Source: CAVVKW01 sp963749035 (GTDB lineage Bacteria; Verrucomicrobiota; Verrucomicrobiia; Chthoniobacterales; JAATET01). Taken from it: a stretch of 64,000 bases of DNA. The notes under the pieces are model-generated. The model was not told where the DNA came from and made no database searches. It saw nothing but the letters and a program-made list of their open reading frames with translations. Of this stretch, positions 43,784-52,736 are shown piece after piece. Both the position numbers and the translations under genes were made by a program. The stretch covers positions 62,001 through 126,000 of the forward strand of contig CAVVKW010000005.1 of the NCBI GenBank assembly GCA_963749035.1, in the 5' to 3' direction. The stretch's first letter is position 1; each line of letters begins with the position of its first letter.

Positions 43784-45790
43784 ATGGCCAAATTTTGGCG
43801 TGCTTCAAAAGCGGCCTGCGGTATGACTCCTTCCCTCATGCAATTTGCGATCGCCGCCATTCTTGGTCTAGCTCTGCTGGCGTGCCAAGTGGCTCACGGA
43901 GGGCTGCTGATTCCGTTTTTGTCGATGCCCGGCTATTCTATGCTGATCGTGGCGGGCTTGCTCGCCGTCTTCGTGGCGGTCGCCCGCCGCGGTATATCGC
44001 TGTCACTCACTCTCAGCGCTGCGGCGTCTATTTTTTACATTGGTTGGCGGTGCTTGAACGCCCCGGATGCCGAGCTCGGAAGGTTTGATCTCGGTCTGCT
44101 ACTGGCGTGCGGGCTGACTTGGTTTGTTGTCGCGGTTGCACTTGACAATCGTCAGGGCCGACTTTGGATGGTCGGTATCATCATAGCGCTCGGCTTGGTA
44201 GAGTCCGGTTTTGCACTCTATCAATCGACTCAGAGGGGCGCTTCTCCGATTCAATTTTGGATCTCCGGCGACTTGGAGCGCCTTTACTTTGGACGATTTG
44301 GGAACCGTGCGAGGGGCTTGTTTATGAATCCCAACCAGCTGGCTTGGACTATGAATGCCACTATTTTGCTCGCGCTCGGTGTGGGGGCTTGGGGGCGGCT
44401 CAAGGTCGTGCTGCGGATCATATTATTTTATTTCGCGGCAATGTTCTGCATCGTCGCCATACTTACCGGCAGTCGGGGTGGAATCGCCAGTTTAGCGGTT
44501 GGGTTAGTGGTCATGGGTGGTTTAAGCGTCATGGCGATCTTGAACCAGGTGTCGGAGCGGCGCGGGTGGGCATTGGTCGCGGGCGGCGTGGCACTTGTGG
44601 CAGTTGCTGCGGTTGGTTTCGTCGTTTTCACACAGAGTTGGACGACGCAAGCTCGCCTTGACACCCTGCTTGATCCCAATCTGAGGTCAGGTTTTGCTGA
44701 ACATGCGATCCGCTTGTTTGAGCAATCGCCGATGATTGGTGCGGGTGCTGGCCAATACCGATATGCCGCGCGTCTTTTTCGAGGCCCAGGCGAACATGCC
44801 GATGCAGTCTATGCTCACAACGACTGGCTGCAATTTCTGGCTGAATACGGCTACGTTGGACTTGTTTTGGTGCTCATAACGTTCGGGCTGCTCTTTCGAA
44901 GGGGGACAACTCGGTTTTTCGGAGGTCTTCGGGAAGCGATCGAAACCCGGGGCAGCCCTCTCAGCAACACTGCAGCCATAGCTGTTTCCACAACATCGGC
45001 CGGTGTCGCGATGATGGTCCACAGTACGGTCGATTTCAATCTGCACATTCCCGCGAATGCCTTATTAGCTGCGATTGTGTTTGGTTTGATGGTCGCCCCG
45101 GTCTTTTCTGCGGACCGCGTTCGTTTTCGAGCGGCACCCTGCCGGGTTGCCGCCATCGTGATCATAGGAATCTTGACCCTCGGTCTCGGCGGTTATGTCT
45201 GGCAATACGGCCGAAGCGATTATTTTAGTCTTCGGGCTGCCAATGCGATCCATCGCTCGGAGGTGGGTTTTGCAATTCGAATGGCCCAAGCCGGGTTGGA
45301 CTGGCGAGCGGACGATCCAGCTCTTCTGTCAACACTTGGAAACGCAATGTTTGGCTACGAGGCGTCGCTCCAATTTGCTGCTGACCTTGAAAATGGTGGT
45401 TTGATGATCGACGAAACAATCGGAAATACTCCGGCTGATGCTGAGTTATCCGATCCCGATCGCGGTGAATTACAAATGGCGGCTATTGCGGCTTTGACTC
45501 ACGCGACGAAGGTTCAGCCTCAGGAACGCAAGCATTACGTTGATCTCACTAAAGCTCTTATCGAGCTGGAGCGCCCGGCTGATGCGCGAATGGCAGCATT
45601 GACCGCTCTGCGTTGGGACCCAGCCCACGGATACACGTGGTCGAATCTTGCAGAAGTGGAATTGGCCCTTGGCAGCGAGATGGAGGCTCTGCAAATTTTT
45701 GATGCCGGTCGGCACCTTAGCGGGGGAGAGATGTTGGCTTGGGATGCATATGATTTGAGAGAGGAACTCTCGGTCGACGACAGCGAATAG
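43784..45790 (+). CDS. O-antigen ligase-family membrane protein with TPR-like C-terminus
   Basis: A 668-residue protein starting at ATG 43784, with GAGGGG about 9 nt upstream. Residues 15-480 carry about 12-14 membrane segments and the Wzy_C region: ARGLFMNPNQLAWTMNATIL, LTGSRGGIASLAVGL, and the loop SPMIGAGAGQYRYAARLFRG with YAHNDWLQFLAEYGYVGL. The last 180 residues are soluble and look like TPR repeats (ALIELERPADARMAALTALR, WSNLAEVELALGSEMEALQI). It polymerises or ligates EPS chains at the periplasmic face. It leads the plus-strand export operon. Confidence 0.87.
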   Translation: MAKFWRASKAACGMTPSLMQFAIAAILGLALLACQVAHGGLLIPFLSMPGYSMLIVAGLLAVFVAVARRGISLSLTLSAAASIFYIGWRCLNAPDAELGRFDLGLLLACGLTWFVVAVALDNRQGRLWMVGIIIALGLVESGFALYQSTQRGASPIQFWISGDLERLYFGRFGNRARGLFMNPNQLAWTMNATILLALGVGAWGRLKVVLRIILFYFAAMFCIVAILTGSRGGIASLAVGLVVMGGLSVMAILNQVSERRGWALVAGGVALVAVAAVGFVVFTQSWTTQARLDTLLDPNLRSGFAEHAIRLFEQSPMIGAGAGQYRYAARLFRGPGEHADAVYAHNDWLQFLAEYGYVGLVLVLITFGLLFRRGTTRFFGGLREAIETRGSPLSNTAAIAVSTTSAGVAMMVHSTVDFNLHIPANALLAAIVFGLMVAPVFSADRVRFRAAPCRVAAIVIIGILTLGLGGYVWQYGRSDYFSLRAANAIHRSEVGFAIRMAQAGLDWRADDPALLSTLGNAMFGYEASLQFAADLENGGLMIDETIGNTPADAELSDPDRGELQMAAIAALTHATKVQPQERKHYVDLTKALIELERPADARMAALTALRWDPAHGYTWSNLAEVELALGSEMEALQIFDAGRHLSGGEMLAWDAYDLREELSVDDSE

Positions 45791-45795
45791 ACTTG

Positions 45796-47367
45796 ATGAT
45801 GACGGGACGATATTTCCGGTTAGCGGCCGTTATAAGCTTAGGCGTATTCGTATCCATCCGGTCCGCGATGCTAGCTCAACCGCCGTCTAATTTTCAGGCC
45901 ATCGATCTCGCGGGTGACCCGATGCTCGATCAGCAGGGTTCAAATCAGACTGAGGCCGCAGGATCTGCGATACCGGAGGAGGCCTTCGTTACGCCGCCAT
46001 CTACCGAAGCGAGCTTGCTGTCCCTCCCATCGGAAATCAGACAGGAACGGCCGGGATTCATATCAACCGAATTCTCTAAACGGGCTACCAAAAAGTCGGA
46101 AGCAAAAGTGTTGGATGTTGGAGAGCATAACCCACCGGTTATGGAAAAGTATGACAGGGCAGGAATCAGTGGGCCTATCGTAGGTGGCGTTTCCGGTGAG
46201 CCTGACCCGACAGCTGGTTCTTTTTTGTTGGCGGACTTTCTGGAATTTATTTCTCCGACTGATCCCGCGAGCCGAGACAATTTCCAGTTCAACTTCGGAA
46301 CCAGTGTCGGGTACGACAACAACGTCCTTTACTCCCCAACCGATCCGATCGCCAGCGGAACTGCGAGCGTTTTCACCAACATAGTTTACTCTTTTGGGGT
46401 ACCGCGCTTTGCGCTGGACACCCGGATCACACTTCAATCGACCTCGTATGAACAACGCCCCGGGGGAGAACGGGATGATGCCTACGGGATCCAACTGGCA
46501 GCTAGCTACCAGGTGCGCCCGCGGCTGCGCATGAGCCTATCGACTCGCACTGCCTATCAGTCCCAACCAAACTCGACTCAAATCGGGGGTATCTTCTTTT
46601 TTACTGGGCCTTATTCCAGCACGGACACAGAATTTACTCTGGTGTATGAGGTTCGTCCGCGTTTTAGTCTCGATTTCGGCTACGTGGCGAATACGGTTCA
46701 GTATGAAGACGAGATTGTCAATCAGCAGTCTGGTTTTTTCTCCCAGACGTATTCGTTGACACTGAATTATTTGATCACGCCGAGAACGACGGTGCTCGTA
46801 GAGTATCGCTTCAACCCGCTGACATTTCCTGACGCGGACTTGGGATCTACAGGTCAAATTCTGACATTTGGTGTGTCTCGGCGAGTCAGCCCGAGGTTTA
46901 ATTGGACGCTGCAACTTGGCGGCGAATTTCGATCAATCAAGAATCCGCCCCAGAACACTGAGGCTCCTACGGAATACGCGGGTCCATTTGCAGTGGGAGA
47001 GTTGCGTTATAACAGTGGACCAGCTACAGAAATTGTGGGGACATTGCGATTTGGAACCGAGCCATCTGGCGTAGCAGGAATCACTATCCGGAGAACTTTC
47101 CGAATGGGGCTGTCTGTTGATCACGCGTTCGGTCAACGGTTTAGTGCCGAACTTGGTTTGAACTTTCAGAACGACTTCTATGACCTTCCAGGGTCGGTAT
47201 CTGATTACAGCCAAGATGTAACCACCGGCGTTTTGACTTTAAATTATCAATACAACCCATCTCTTGGTGCGTTCGCGCGATTCGAATACCTGCAAGTAGC
47301 AAGTGAGATTCCCGACAGTGATTTGAGCCGATCTGTGATCAGTACTGGACTGGACATCACCTTTTGA
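45796..47367 (+). CDS. Outer-membrane beta-barrel protein of EPS locus
   Basis: About 523 residues; ATG codons at 45796 and 45799 are both possible starts. An N-terminal signal peptide (about residues 1-28, ending AMLAQ) is followed by a 120-residue low-complexity linker. The rest is a series of alternating amphipathic strands (FQFNFGTSVGYDNNVLYSPT, FSLDFGYVANTVQYEDE, TTVLVEYRFNPLTF) ending in a terminal phenylalanine (STGLDITF), the usual BAM signal. It probably forms an outer-membrane pore or scaffold in EPS export. It lies 5 nt after the ligase gene. Confidence 0.82.
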   Translation: MMTGRYFRLAAVISLGVFVSIRSAMLAQPPSNFQAIDLAGDPMLDQQGSNQTEAAGSAIPEEAFVTPPSTEASLLSLPSEIRQERPGFISTEFSKRATKKSEAKVLDVGEHNPPVMEKYDRAGISGPIVGGVSGEPDPTAGSFLLADFLEFISPTDPASRDNFQFNFGTSVGYDNNVLYSPTDPIASGTASVFTNIVYSFGVPRFALDTRITLQSTSYEQRPGGERDDAYGIQLAASYQVRPRLRMSLSTRTAYQSQPNSTQIGGIFFFTGPYSSTDTEFTLVYEVRPRFSLDFGYVANTVQYEDEIVNQQSGFFSQTYSLTLNYLITPRTTVLVEYRFNPLTFPDADLGSTGQILTFGVSRRVSPRFNWTLQLGGEFRSIKNPPQNTEAPTEYAGPFAVGELRYNSGPATEIVGTLRFGTEPSGVAGITIRRTFRMGLSVDHAFGQRFSAELGLNFQNDFYDLPGSVSDYSQDVTTGVLTLNYQYNPSLGAFARFEYLQVASEIPDSDLSRSVISTGLDITF

Positions 47368-47453
47368 ACTTGATTTAGCCAGTCCTCTCGCCGAGAGCTG
47401 AATGTTACTTTCGCCTCCCAACACAAGATTTTTGCAACCCTGATTCCTCTCCG

Positions 47454-49631
47454 ATGACACCCACAACCTCGAATGCTGGTGAGAAGGAGCAGCTCCACAT
47501 CTTCGACTATTTGCGAGTGATCAGCGTTCGCTGGCCGGTGATGGTGTTGATTTTCTTTCTCGTGGTTATTTCGGTTGGAGTCATAACATTGTTGCTGCCA
47601 AAGCAATACTACGCGACCGCGTTAATTCAGGTGCAACAGAATGCCGATTTCGAGATTTTCCAGAGCCTCGGGCCGGGGTCGGGCTTTGATCCGCGGTTCA
47701 CGTCAACGCAATTCGAGATCATCAAGAGTCAACAGATTCTTGAACCCGTTGTCGAGAAGCTTGAACTCCGCGAGCGCTGGTCGGAACGATATGATATTCG
47801 TTCCAAGGAGTTGATTTTTCGCAAACTCAACAGCATGTTGACTTTGCGTGAAGTCCGCAACACCGATCTTATCTCGATATCCGCGCTTAGTCCTGATCCG
47901 GATGAAGCGGCTGAGCTTGCGAATACAATTGCTGATGAATACCAGAAGGCTAGGGTTCGTGAGCAGCAGGAATGGGTCTCGAAGTCGCTCGCGACGTTGA
48001 AAAACGAGGTCGAGAAGCAGCGCCTGAAGACAGAAGGGCTCCGTAGGGCGGCGGCAGATATCCGGGTCAAATACGCGATCAATGATCTGAACCCCGAAAG
48101 CTCGGACGAAGAGATGCAGGCAGGCGAACGCGTGTTGCTTTCGGTGGAGCAGGATGTTGCCACGCAGAGGTTGGAGACTGCGGCGTTGCGCGCCAAATAT
48201 CGTCAGTTATCTCAGATGACTGACGATCAAATAATGCGGAGCATTGCGACGTTGGAGGTAGAGGACTCAACAATTCTTCAAATTCTTCCCATGTACCAAG
48301 AGGCTGCTTCGGAGGAAGCTCGCCTATTGAACGAAGGGCTCGGAGAAAACCATCCGATGGTGAAATCACAGCAGGCGAAGACAGATGTCTATTGGAAGCA
48401 ATTGACCGAGCAGATCGCCAGCCTGCGGACCGCGCTTTCAGTCAATCTCGCCATCGAGGAGGAGTCTTTGGCGAACCTCGAAGAAAAACTACAGGAAACC
48501 CGGGAGGACCAGCAGAACTCCAAGACGCGCTCAGCTCAATACTACGAGGCAAAAAACAACTACATCCAGGCGAAGAGGGTTCTGGAAGCTGCTGAAACAC
48601 GCTTCTGGACGGAGTCGATGCAGCGGAGCATGCCGCAGAACCCCGCTATCATCTGGAGCCGGGCGGACGTTCCTGAGTTTCCGTCGAGACCCCGTGTTTT
48701 GCTCAACATGATCCTCGGCGTGTTTTTCGGAACGATCATGGGCATCGGTGTCGCGTTCTTCATTGAATACCTCGATACGAGCGTGAAGACGATGGAGGAC
48801 ATCGAGCGTTATTTCGACCTTCCGGTGCTCGCGGTGGTTCCGAAGGGAACCGGGGTCCTGATGGACCTTCCGCCGGATGCGATGGACGCGGAGCCTTATC
48901 GGATTCTTCGGACGAACATTGAGTTTAACCGGAAAAACAAGAACATGAAGGTTCTCACGCTCGTGAGTGGTGGCGCGGGAGAGGGGAAATCCACCACTTT
49001 GGTCAATCTCGCTTACACCTTCGCGCAGTCGGGTCTGAAGACGTTGGTGGTCGATGCAGATCTGCGCCGACCTACGCAGCATAAGATCTTTGGGGTCTCC
49101 AACGCCCGAGGCTTGACGGACTATCTTTCAAAGGGGGTTCCGATTGATGATCTAGTTTTGGACACGAAGGTCGAAGGTCTTCAGATGGTGCCGAGCGGGA
49201 AGTTGCCTCCCGGGGCCATCGCAATGCTGAACTCTCGCCGGATGACGGATTTGATCGATGAGCTCAAAACGAAATTTGACATGGTTCTGGTCGACGCCCC
49301 GCCGATCCTCGGCGTGAGTGATTCCTCGGTCATCGTTCGATCGGTGGACATGACGGCGCTCGTCATCCAACATCGTCGTTTTCCTCGCGCGATGCTCGCT
49401 CGGGTGAAGCACGGGGTGCTGAATGCGGGCGGCAACCTGCTCGGGGCGGTGCTGAACAACGTCGATATCCGGATGGATCAATACTACCAATATCAGACGA
49501 GCTATTACGCCTATCACGAGGAAGGGTCGCCAAAATCGACGACGGGGAAACCGCCGAAGCCAGCTAAAGCTCCCAAGAAGGCTCGGGAGGAGTTATTAGC
49601 GGGTCGTCCAGGTGGGTCGGGAGACTATTGA
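47454..49631 (+). CDS. Wzc-type polysaccharide co-polymerase / tyrosine autokinase
   Basis: A 725-residue inner-membrane protein. The Wzz domain has TM1 near residues 28-50 (VMVLIFFLVVISVGVITLLL), a long periplasmic coiled coil, and TM2 near 418-440 (VLLNMILGVFFGTIMGIGV). The cytoplasmic BY-kinase domain has Walker A SGGAGEGKSTT (about 503-513), Walker A' LVVDADLRRPT (about 529) and Walker B MVLVDAPPILG (about 609). The C-terminus has a Tyr cluster (MDQYYQYQTSYYAYHEE) that is the likely autophosphorylation site. It controls EPS chain length and export with the adjacent Wza-type gene. A second such kinase is at 61.8 kb. Confidence 0.93.
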   Translation: MTPTTSNAGEKEQLHIFDYLRVISVRWPVMVLIFFLVVISVGVITLLLPKQYYATALIQVQQNADFEIFQSLGPGSGFDPRFTSTQFEIIKSQQILEPVVEKLELRERWSERYDIRSKELIFRKLNSMLTLREVRNTDLISISALSPDPDEAAELANTIADEYQKARVREQQEWVSKSLATLKNEVEKQRLKTEGLRRAAADIRVKYAINDLNPESSDEEMQAGERVLLSVEQDVATQRLETAALRAKYRQLSQMTDDQIMRSIATLEVEDSTILQILPMYQEAASEEARLLNEGLGENHPMVKSQQAKTDVYWKQLTEQIASLRTALSVNLAIEEESLANLEEKLQETREDQQNSKTRSAQYYEAKNNYIQAKRVLEAAETRFWTESMQRSMPQNPAIIWSRADVPEFPSRPRVLLNMILGVFFGTIMGIGVAFFIEYLDTSVKTMEDIERYFDLPVLAVVPKGTGVLMDLPPDAMDAEPYRILRTNIEFNRKNKNMKVLTLVSGGAGEGKSTTLVNLAYTFAQSGLKTLVVDADLRRPTQHKIFGVSNARGLTDYLSKGVPIDDLVLDTKVEGLQMVPSGKLPPGAIAMLNSRRMTDLIDELKTKFDMVLVDAPPILGVSDSSVIVRSVDMTALVIQHRRFPRAMLARVKHGVLNAGGNLLGAVLNNVDIRMDQYYQYQTSYYAYHEEGSPKSTTGKPPKPAKAPKKAREELLAGRPGGSGDY

Positions 49632-49632
49632 T

Positions 49633-50286
49633 ATGAAGAATGTTTCTTTTGAGTTGAAGTCGCTGCTTCTAACCGGAATTACGGTCGCGCTCGTCGCGAT
49701 CGCGGGTGGTGGTTGCCAGACGACGGAGCCAATGCTCGAAACTCTCGACGTCGTCCGGATCCAGGATGGCTCCGCTTCAGACGCGGTTTACCGAGGAATC
49801 CGGCTCCGAACGGGAGACATCGTCGAAATCCGACTCGGAGGAGTGCCTCCGGAAGAGACTGTCCAAATCAACGGCGCTTACACCGTTGACAGCACAGGAA
49901 ATGTGAACATGCCGCAAATCGGTTCAGTCCGCGCACTAGGCCAGACGCAAGAAGCTCTCCAAACTGCCATCGAGGCGCGATATCGGGCGACGGGGATCTA
50001 CACAACTCCGACGATCTCGGTCAGCGTTCCTCTCGAGGCGAGGTTCGTGAACGTCGGCGGGGAGGTGCGTCTTCCTCAGAGAATCTCTTACACCACGGAT
50101 CTGACAGTGATGTCGGCCATCAATGCTGCCGGCGGCTTCACTGAGTATGCGGCTCAATCTCGGATCTCGCTCGTCCGAGCTGGGAAGGTCATGCGCGTGA
50201 ACATGAAAGAGATTCGTCGCAATCCCGGTCTGGATATTGTCCTCGAGCCGGGCGACACGATCGAGGTGATGCGAAGCTTCTTCTAG
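49633..50286 (+). CDS. Wza-type polysaccharide export lipoprotein
   Basis: A 217-residue protein starting at ATG 49633, one base after the Wzc-type stop, with GGGAG upstream. It has a lipoprotein signal (TVALVAIAGGGC, lipobox GGGC). The poly-export domain covers about residues 50-135 (LRTGDIVEIRLGGVPPEETV, YTVDSTGNVNMPQIGSVRAL), and one SLBB domain follows (VNVGGEVRLPQRISYTTDL, SAINAAGGFTEYAAQS). It is much shorter than E. coli Wza and has a single SLBB. Probably works with the beta-barrel protein at 45.8 kb to cross the outer membrane. Confidence 0.92.
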   Translation: MKNVSFELKSLLLTGITVALVAIAGGGCQTTEPMLETLDVVRIQDGSASDAVYRGIRLRTGDIVEIRLGGVPPEETVQINGAYTVDSTGNVNMPQIGSVRALGQTQEALQTAIEARYRATGIYTTPTISVSVPLEARFVNVGGEVRLPQRISYTTDLTVMSAINAAGGFTEYAAQSRISLVRAGKVMRVNMKEIRRNPGLDIVLEPGDTIEVMRSFF

Positions 50287-50312
50287 CGGCCGGCGCTCGG
50301 AGCATTCCGCGA

Positions 50313-50465
50313 CTACCGTTTTGGCCGAGCGGAAGTCAACTCGGTGAGATGCGACTGTAGCGCGGAGACGTAATCGTTCGGTCCGTTGTCGAAGAGGACG
50401 ACGAAGAGGAACGTCAGCACGACGAGCAGGACGAACTTCAGGATCAGGTGGCCGAGAGTCGTCAT
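50313..50465 (-). CDS. 50-residue single-pass membrane protein
   Basis: The ATG at 50465 overlaps the stop of the aldose-epimerase-like gene (ATGA), and the frame ends at TAG 50315-50313. It encodes MTTLGHLILKFVLLVVLTFL followed by FVVLFDNGPNDYVSALQSHL and a basic end. The first half is a clear transmembrane helix with a Lys at position 10; the second half is soluble. The tight overlap and typical membrane-protein composition support a real gene, but no family is recognised. Confidence 0.5.
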   Translation of the reverse strand: MTTLGHLILKFVLLVVLTFLFVVLFDNGPNDYVSALQSHLTELTSARPKR

Positions 50466-51412
50466 TCTTTTGGGCAGTTGAGAAGACGCGGTTCGATCCG
50501 GAAGGATGCTTCCAGCGTTTCCCCGGGGGCAATGCGCTGGATGCCGACCTTTTCTTCAAATGGTCGTTGGGGTTGGCTGTCGGCCAGGCCCCAGCAGGGT
50601 TCAATGCAGACGAAGGCTCCGCCGTCGCTCCACAGCGTCAGAAAAGGGCAATCGCCGAAGTCCAATACCACCTCGCGTCCGGCGGTGACGTCCCGCAGCT
50701 TGAAGCGGCGCTCGGGGACACCCGAGATTCCTAGAAGGTAAGAGTCAGGCAAATTTTCCTTCGCAAAGGGCATCGGGCCGCCCTCGAACGGGATGGCGTC
50801 CTGTCGGCCATCGAGAAAATTCCCGCGCGCCCAGTGGCGAATGTAGGTGCCCCGAGGTAGTAAGATGTCGGCCTCTGCGATCGAAGAGACGGCGAACCCG
50901 GGGTGAAGACCGAAGCTGAGGTGGGCCTCGGTCAGCGGCTCTTGGTTGGTGAACGAAAACTCAATCTGCAACCCAGCGTCGTCCACGCGGTAGGTGAGAG
51001 CCATCGGAACGCGCAAAGGATACGCGTCAGGCGGGATGGCGTCTGCCGCGACCCGGTAGGTGAGCGAGCCAGAAGAGGCGTCGAACTCCGGGGTGTCGAA
51101 TTCGAAGTGACGAAGAAAGCCGTGGTTGCCGCCGGTGATGGTCGCGTCGCGGTACTGACTGCGTTCGTCCACGAGCCGATGGACGAAATAACCCATGACC
51201 GTGGCGTGATTGGCCCATCCACTGGTCGGAGGCGTTGTGAGGTTGTCTCGATGGAGGAATCCCTGCCACTCTCCCGCTGATCCGCTTCGCCGGGCGAGGC
51301 TCACCATCTCGGCGCCCGTGCGGTGGATTCGCACGCGCAACCCGGCGTCGCTGTTCTCCAACGTATCGAAGGTGCCGGTGGCGTCCGTTTGGCTGTGATG
51401 GGTGCAGGTCAT
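50462..51412 (-). CDS. Aldose 1-epimerase (galactose mutarotase)-like protein
   Basis: The mutarotase-like fold starts near GTFDTLENSDAGLRVRIHRT, so I choose ATG 51412 (316 residues); an ATG at 51547 would add 45 residues lacking family similarity. Motifs are GGNHGFLRHFEFD with the conserved His, LSFGLHPGFAVSS with the second His, and WSDGGAFVCIEPCWGLAD carrying the catalytic Glu. It interconverts sugar anomers, or binds sugars without catalysis, as in the YeaD/LacX-like branch. Precise substrate unknown. Confidence 0.82.
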   Translation of the reverse strand: MTCTHHSQTDATGTFDTLENSDAGLRVRIHRTGAEMVSLARRSGSAGEWQGFLHRDNLTTPPTSGWANHATVMGYFVHRLVDERSQYRDATITGGNHGFLRHFEFDTPEFDASSGSLTYRVAADAIPPDAYPLRVPMALTYRVDDAGLQIEFSFTNQEPLTEAHLSFGLHPGFAVSSIAEADILLPRGTYIRHWARGNFLDGRQDAIPFEGGPMPFAKENLPDSYLLGISGVPERRFKLRDVTAGREVVLDFGDCPFLTLWSDGGAFVCIEPCWGLADSQPQRPFEEKVGIQRIAPGETLEASFRIEPRLLNCPKE

Positions 51413-51577
51413 CCGATAGCAGCGCGGTGTGACCGCTTGCGCGTTGACGTTGAAATAGCAGGGGAATGGCGGGAACGTCAATTGACGCTTGGCGCCGTTT
51501 GCACCAACGAGACGATTTGATGCCGGTGTTCCGTTGGGAGTTTCCATCCGGGAGCCTAAGTGGCTAGGCTGGCGAGG

Positions 51578-51934
51578 ATGCAGGTGGAGCGATTCAAGGG
51601 GGTGATCTGGGCGGCGGATGTCGGACGGACGGTGGAATTTTATCAATCAGTTTTTGACGCTACGGTCGTTCGGGATATCGGGGTGATTGTCGAAGTAGAG
51701 ATTGCCGGGGTGGCACTGGCGATCCATTCGGGGGGTGAGGGAAATTTGGACCGAAGAACCTGGACCGGAATGAGTTTCCAGGTTGCGGACGTTGTCGAGG
51801 GAGCGACCGAGGTTCGTGCGGCGGGAGGGGTGGTCGACCGTGATCCGCAGTCGGAGGATGGGGAGCCGCCTCACCTGGCAATGTGCGTTGATCCGGCTGG
51901 GAACGAGTTCATGCTAACGCGAAAGCGGTCATGA
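51578..51934 (+). CDS. VOC-family (glyoxalase/bleomycin-resistance fold) protein
   Basis: A 118-residue single VOC domain, from ATG 51578 (MQVERFKGVIWAADVGRTVE). The pattern of paired beta-alpha-beta-beta-beta units is visible: VEFYQSVFDATVVRDIG, VEVEIAGVALAIHSGGEGN, GMSFQVADVVEGATEVRAAG, and LAMCVDPAGNEFMLTRK. The metal ligands typical of glyoxalase I are only partly present (His in AIHSG, Glu in NEFML). The stop overlaps the next ATG by 4 nt. Confidence 0.83.
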   Translation: MQVERFKGVIWAADVGRTVEFYQSVFDATVVRDIGVIVEVEIAGVALAIHSGGEGNLDRRTWTGMSFQVADVVEGATEVRAAGGVVDRDPQSEDGEPPHLAMCVDPAGNEFMLTRKRS

Positions 51935-52725
51935 GAATCGTGCGGTATGAGACGAGGTCGGGTCAGATCGGCACCGGGGAGCAACATCCGGGCGGATCGG
52001 TGACGGAGCTGCGCGATGCCACCGGGAGCGATCAGGCGGTCGAAGTTGCGAGACTCCTTGCGCCGGTCACACCGCCCGCAATCTTTTGCATCGGGCTGAA
52101 CTACCGGAAGCACGCTGAGGAGACGGGTTCGCCGATCCCGGAGCGTCCGGTTGTTTTCATGAAGCAACCGGGAGCGGTGCAACATCCGGGAGGCTCGATC
52201 TTACTGCCGCGAGGACTGCGCAGCGACCGGGTCGATTACGAGTGCGAGCTGGCGGTCGTGATCGGTCGCCCGTGCAAGAATGTCGCACGTGACGAGGCGC
52301 TCGATCACGTCCTCGGCTACACCTGCGCGAATGACGTGAGCGCGCGAGACTGGCAGAAAGATTTCGGCGGGAGCCAATGGTGTCGCGGTAAAACCTTCGA
52401 CACGTTTGCGCCGCTCGGTCCGGCGATTGTCACACGCAGCGAGATTCCGGATCCGGGGGCGCTGGCAATTCGCACGCTGCTGAACGGAGACGTCGTGCAG
52501 GAATCGAACACGGAAGATATGATTTTTTCGGTGCCAGAAATTGTCGCTTTTCTCAGCGGGAGCACGACGTTGCATCCGGGAACGGTGATCCTGACGGGCA
52601 CGCCGTCCGGAGTCGGGATGGCGCAGGACCCACCTCGCTGGCTGCGGGCGGGCGACGAAGTCGTGGTCGAAATCGACGGAATCGGACGTTTGGAGAATCG
52701 CGTCGAAGAGGAAATTCTGGGCTGA
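51931..52725 (+). CDS. Fumarylacetoacetate hydrolase-family protein
   Basis: A 264-residue member of the FAH family. Motifs: FCIGLNYRKHAEETGSPIPE, VDYECELAVVIGRPCKNV (metal ligands Glu-x-Glu), LGYTCANDVSARDWQK, and GTVILTGTPSGVGMAQDPP. Many relatives are oxaloacetate tautomerases or decarboxylases, acylpyruvate hydrolases, or 2-keto-3-deoxy sugar acid enzymes. The VOC protein just upstream suggests a small catabolic pair. Substrate not assignable. Confidence 0.9.
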   Translation: MRIVRYETRSGQIGTGEQHPGGSVTELRDATGSDQAVEVARLLAPVTPPAIFCIGLNYRKHAEETGSPIPERPVVFMKQPGAVQHPGGSILLPRGLRSDRVDYECELAVVIGRPCKNVARDEALDHVLGYTCANDVSARDWQKDFGGSQWCRGKTFDTFAPLGPAIVTRSEIPDPGALAIRTLLNGDVVQESNTEDMIFSVPEIVAFLSGSTTLHPGTVILTGTPSGVGMAQDPPRWLRAGDEVVVEIDGIGRLENRVEEEILG

Positions 52726-52736
52726 AGCCGGTCGCA

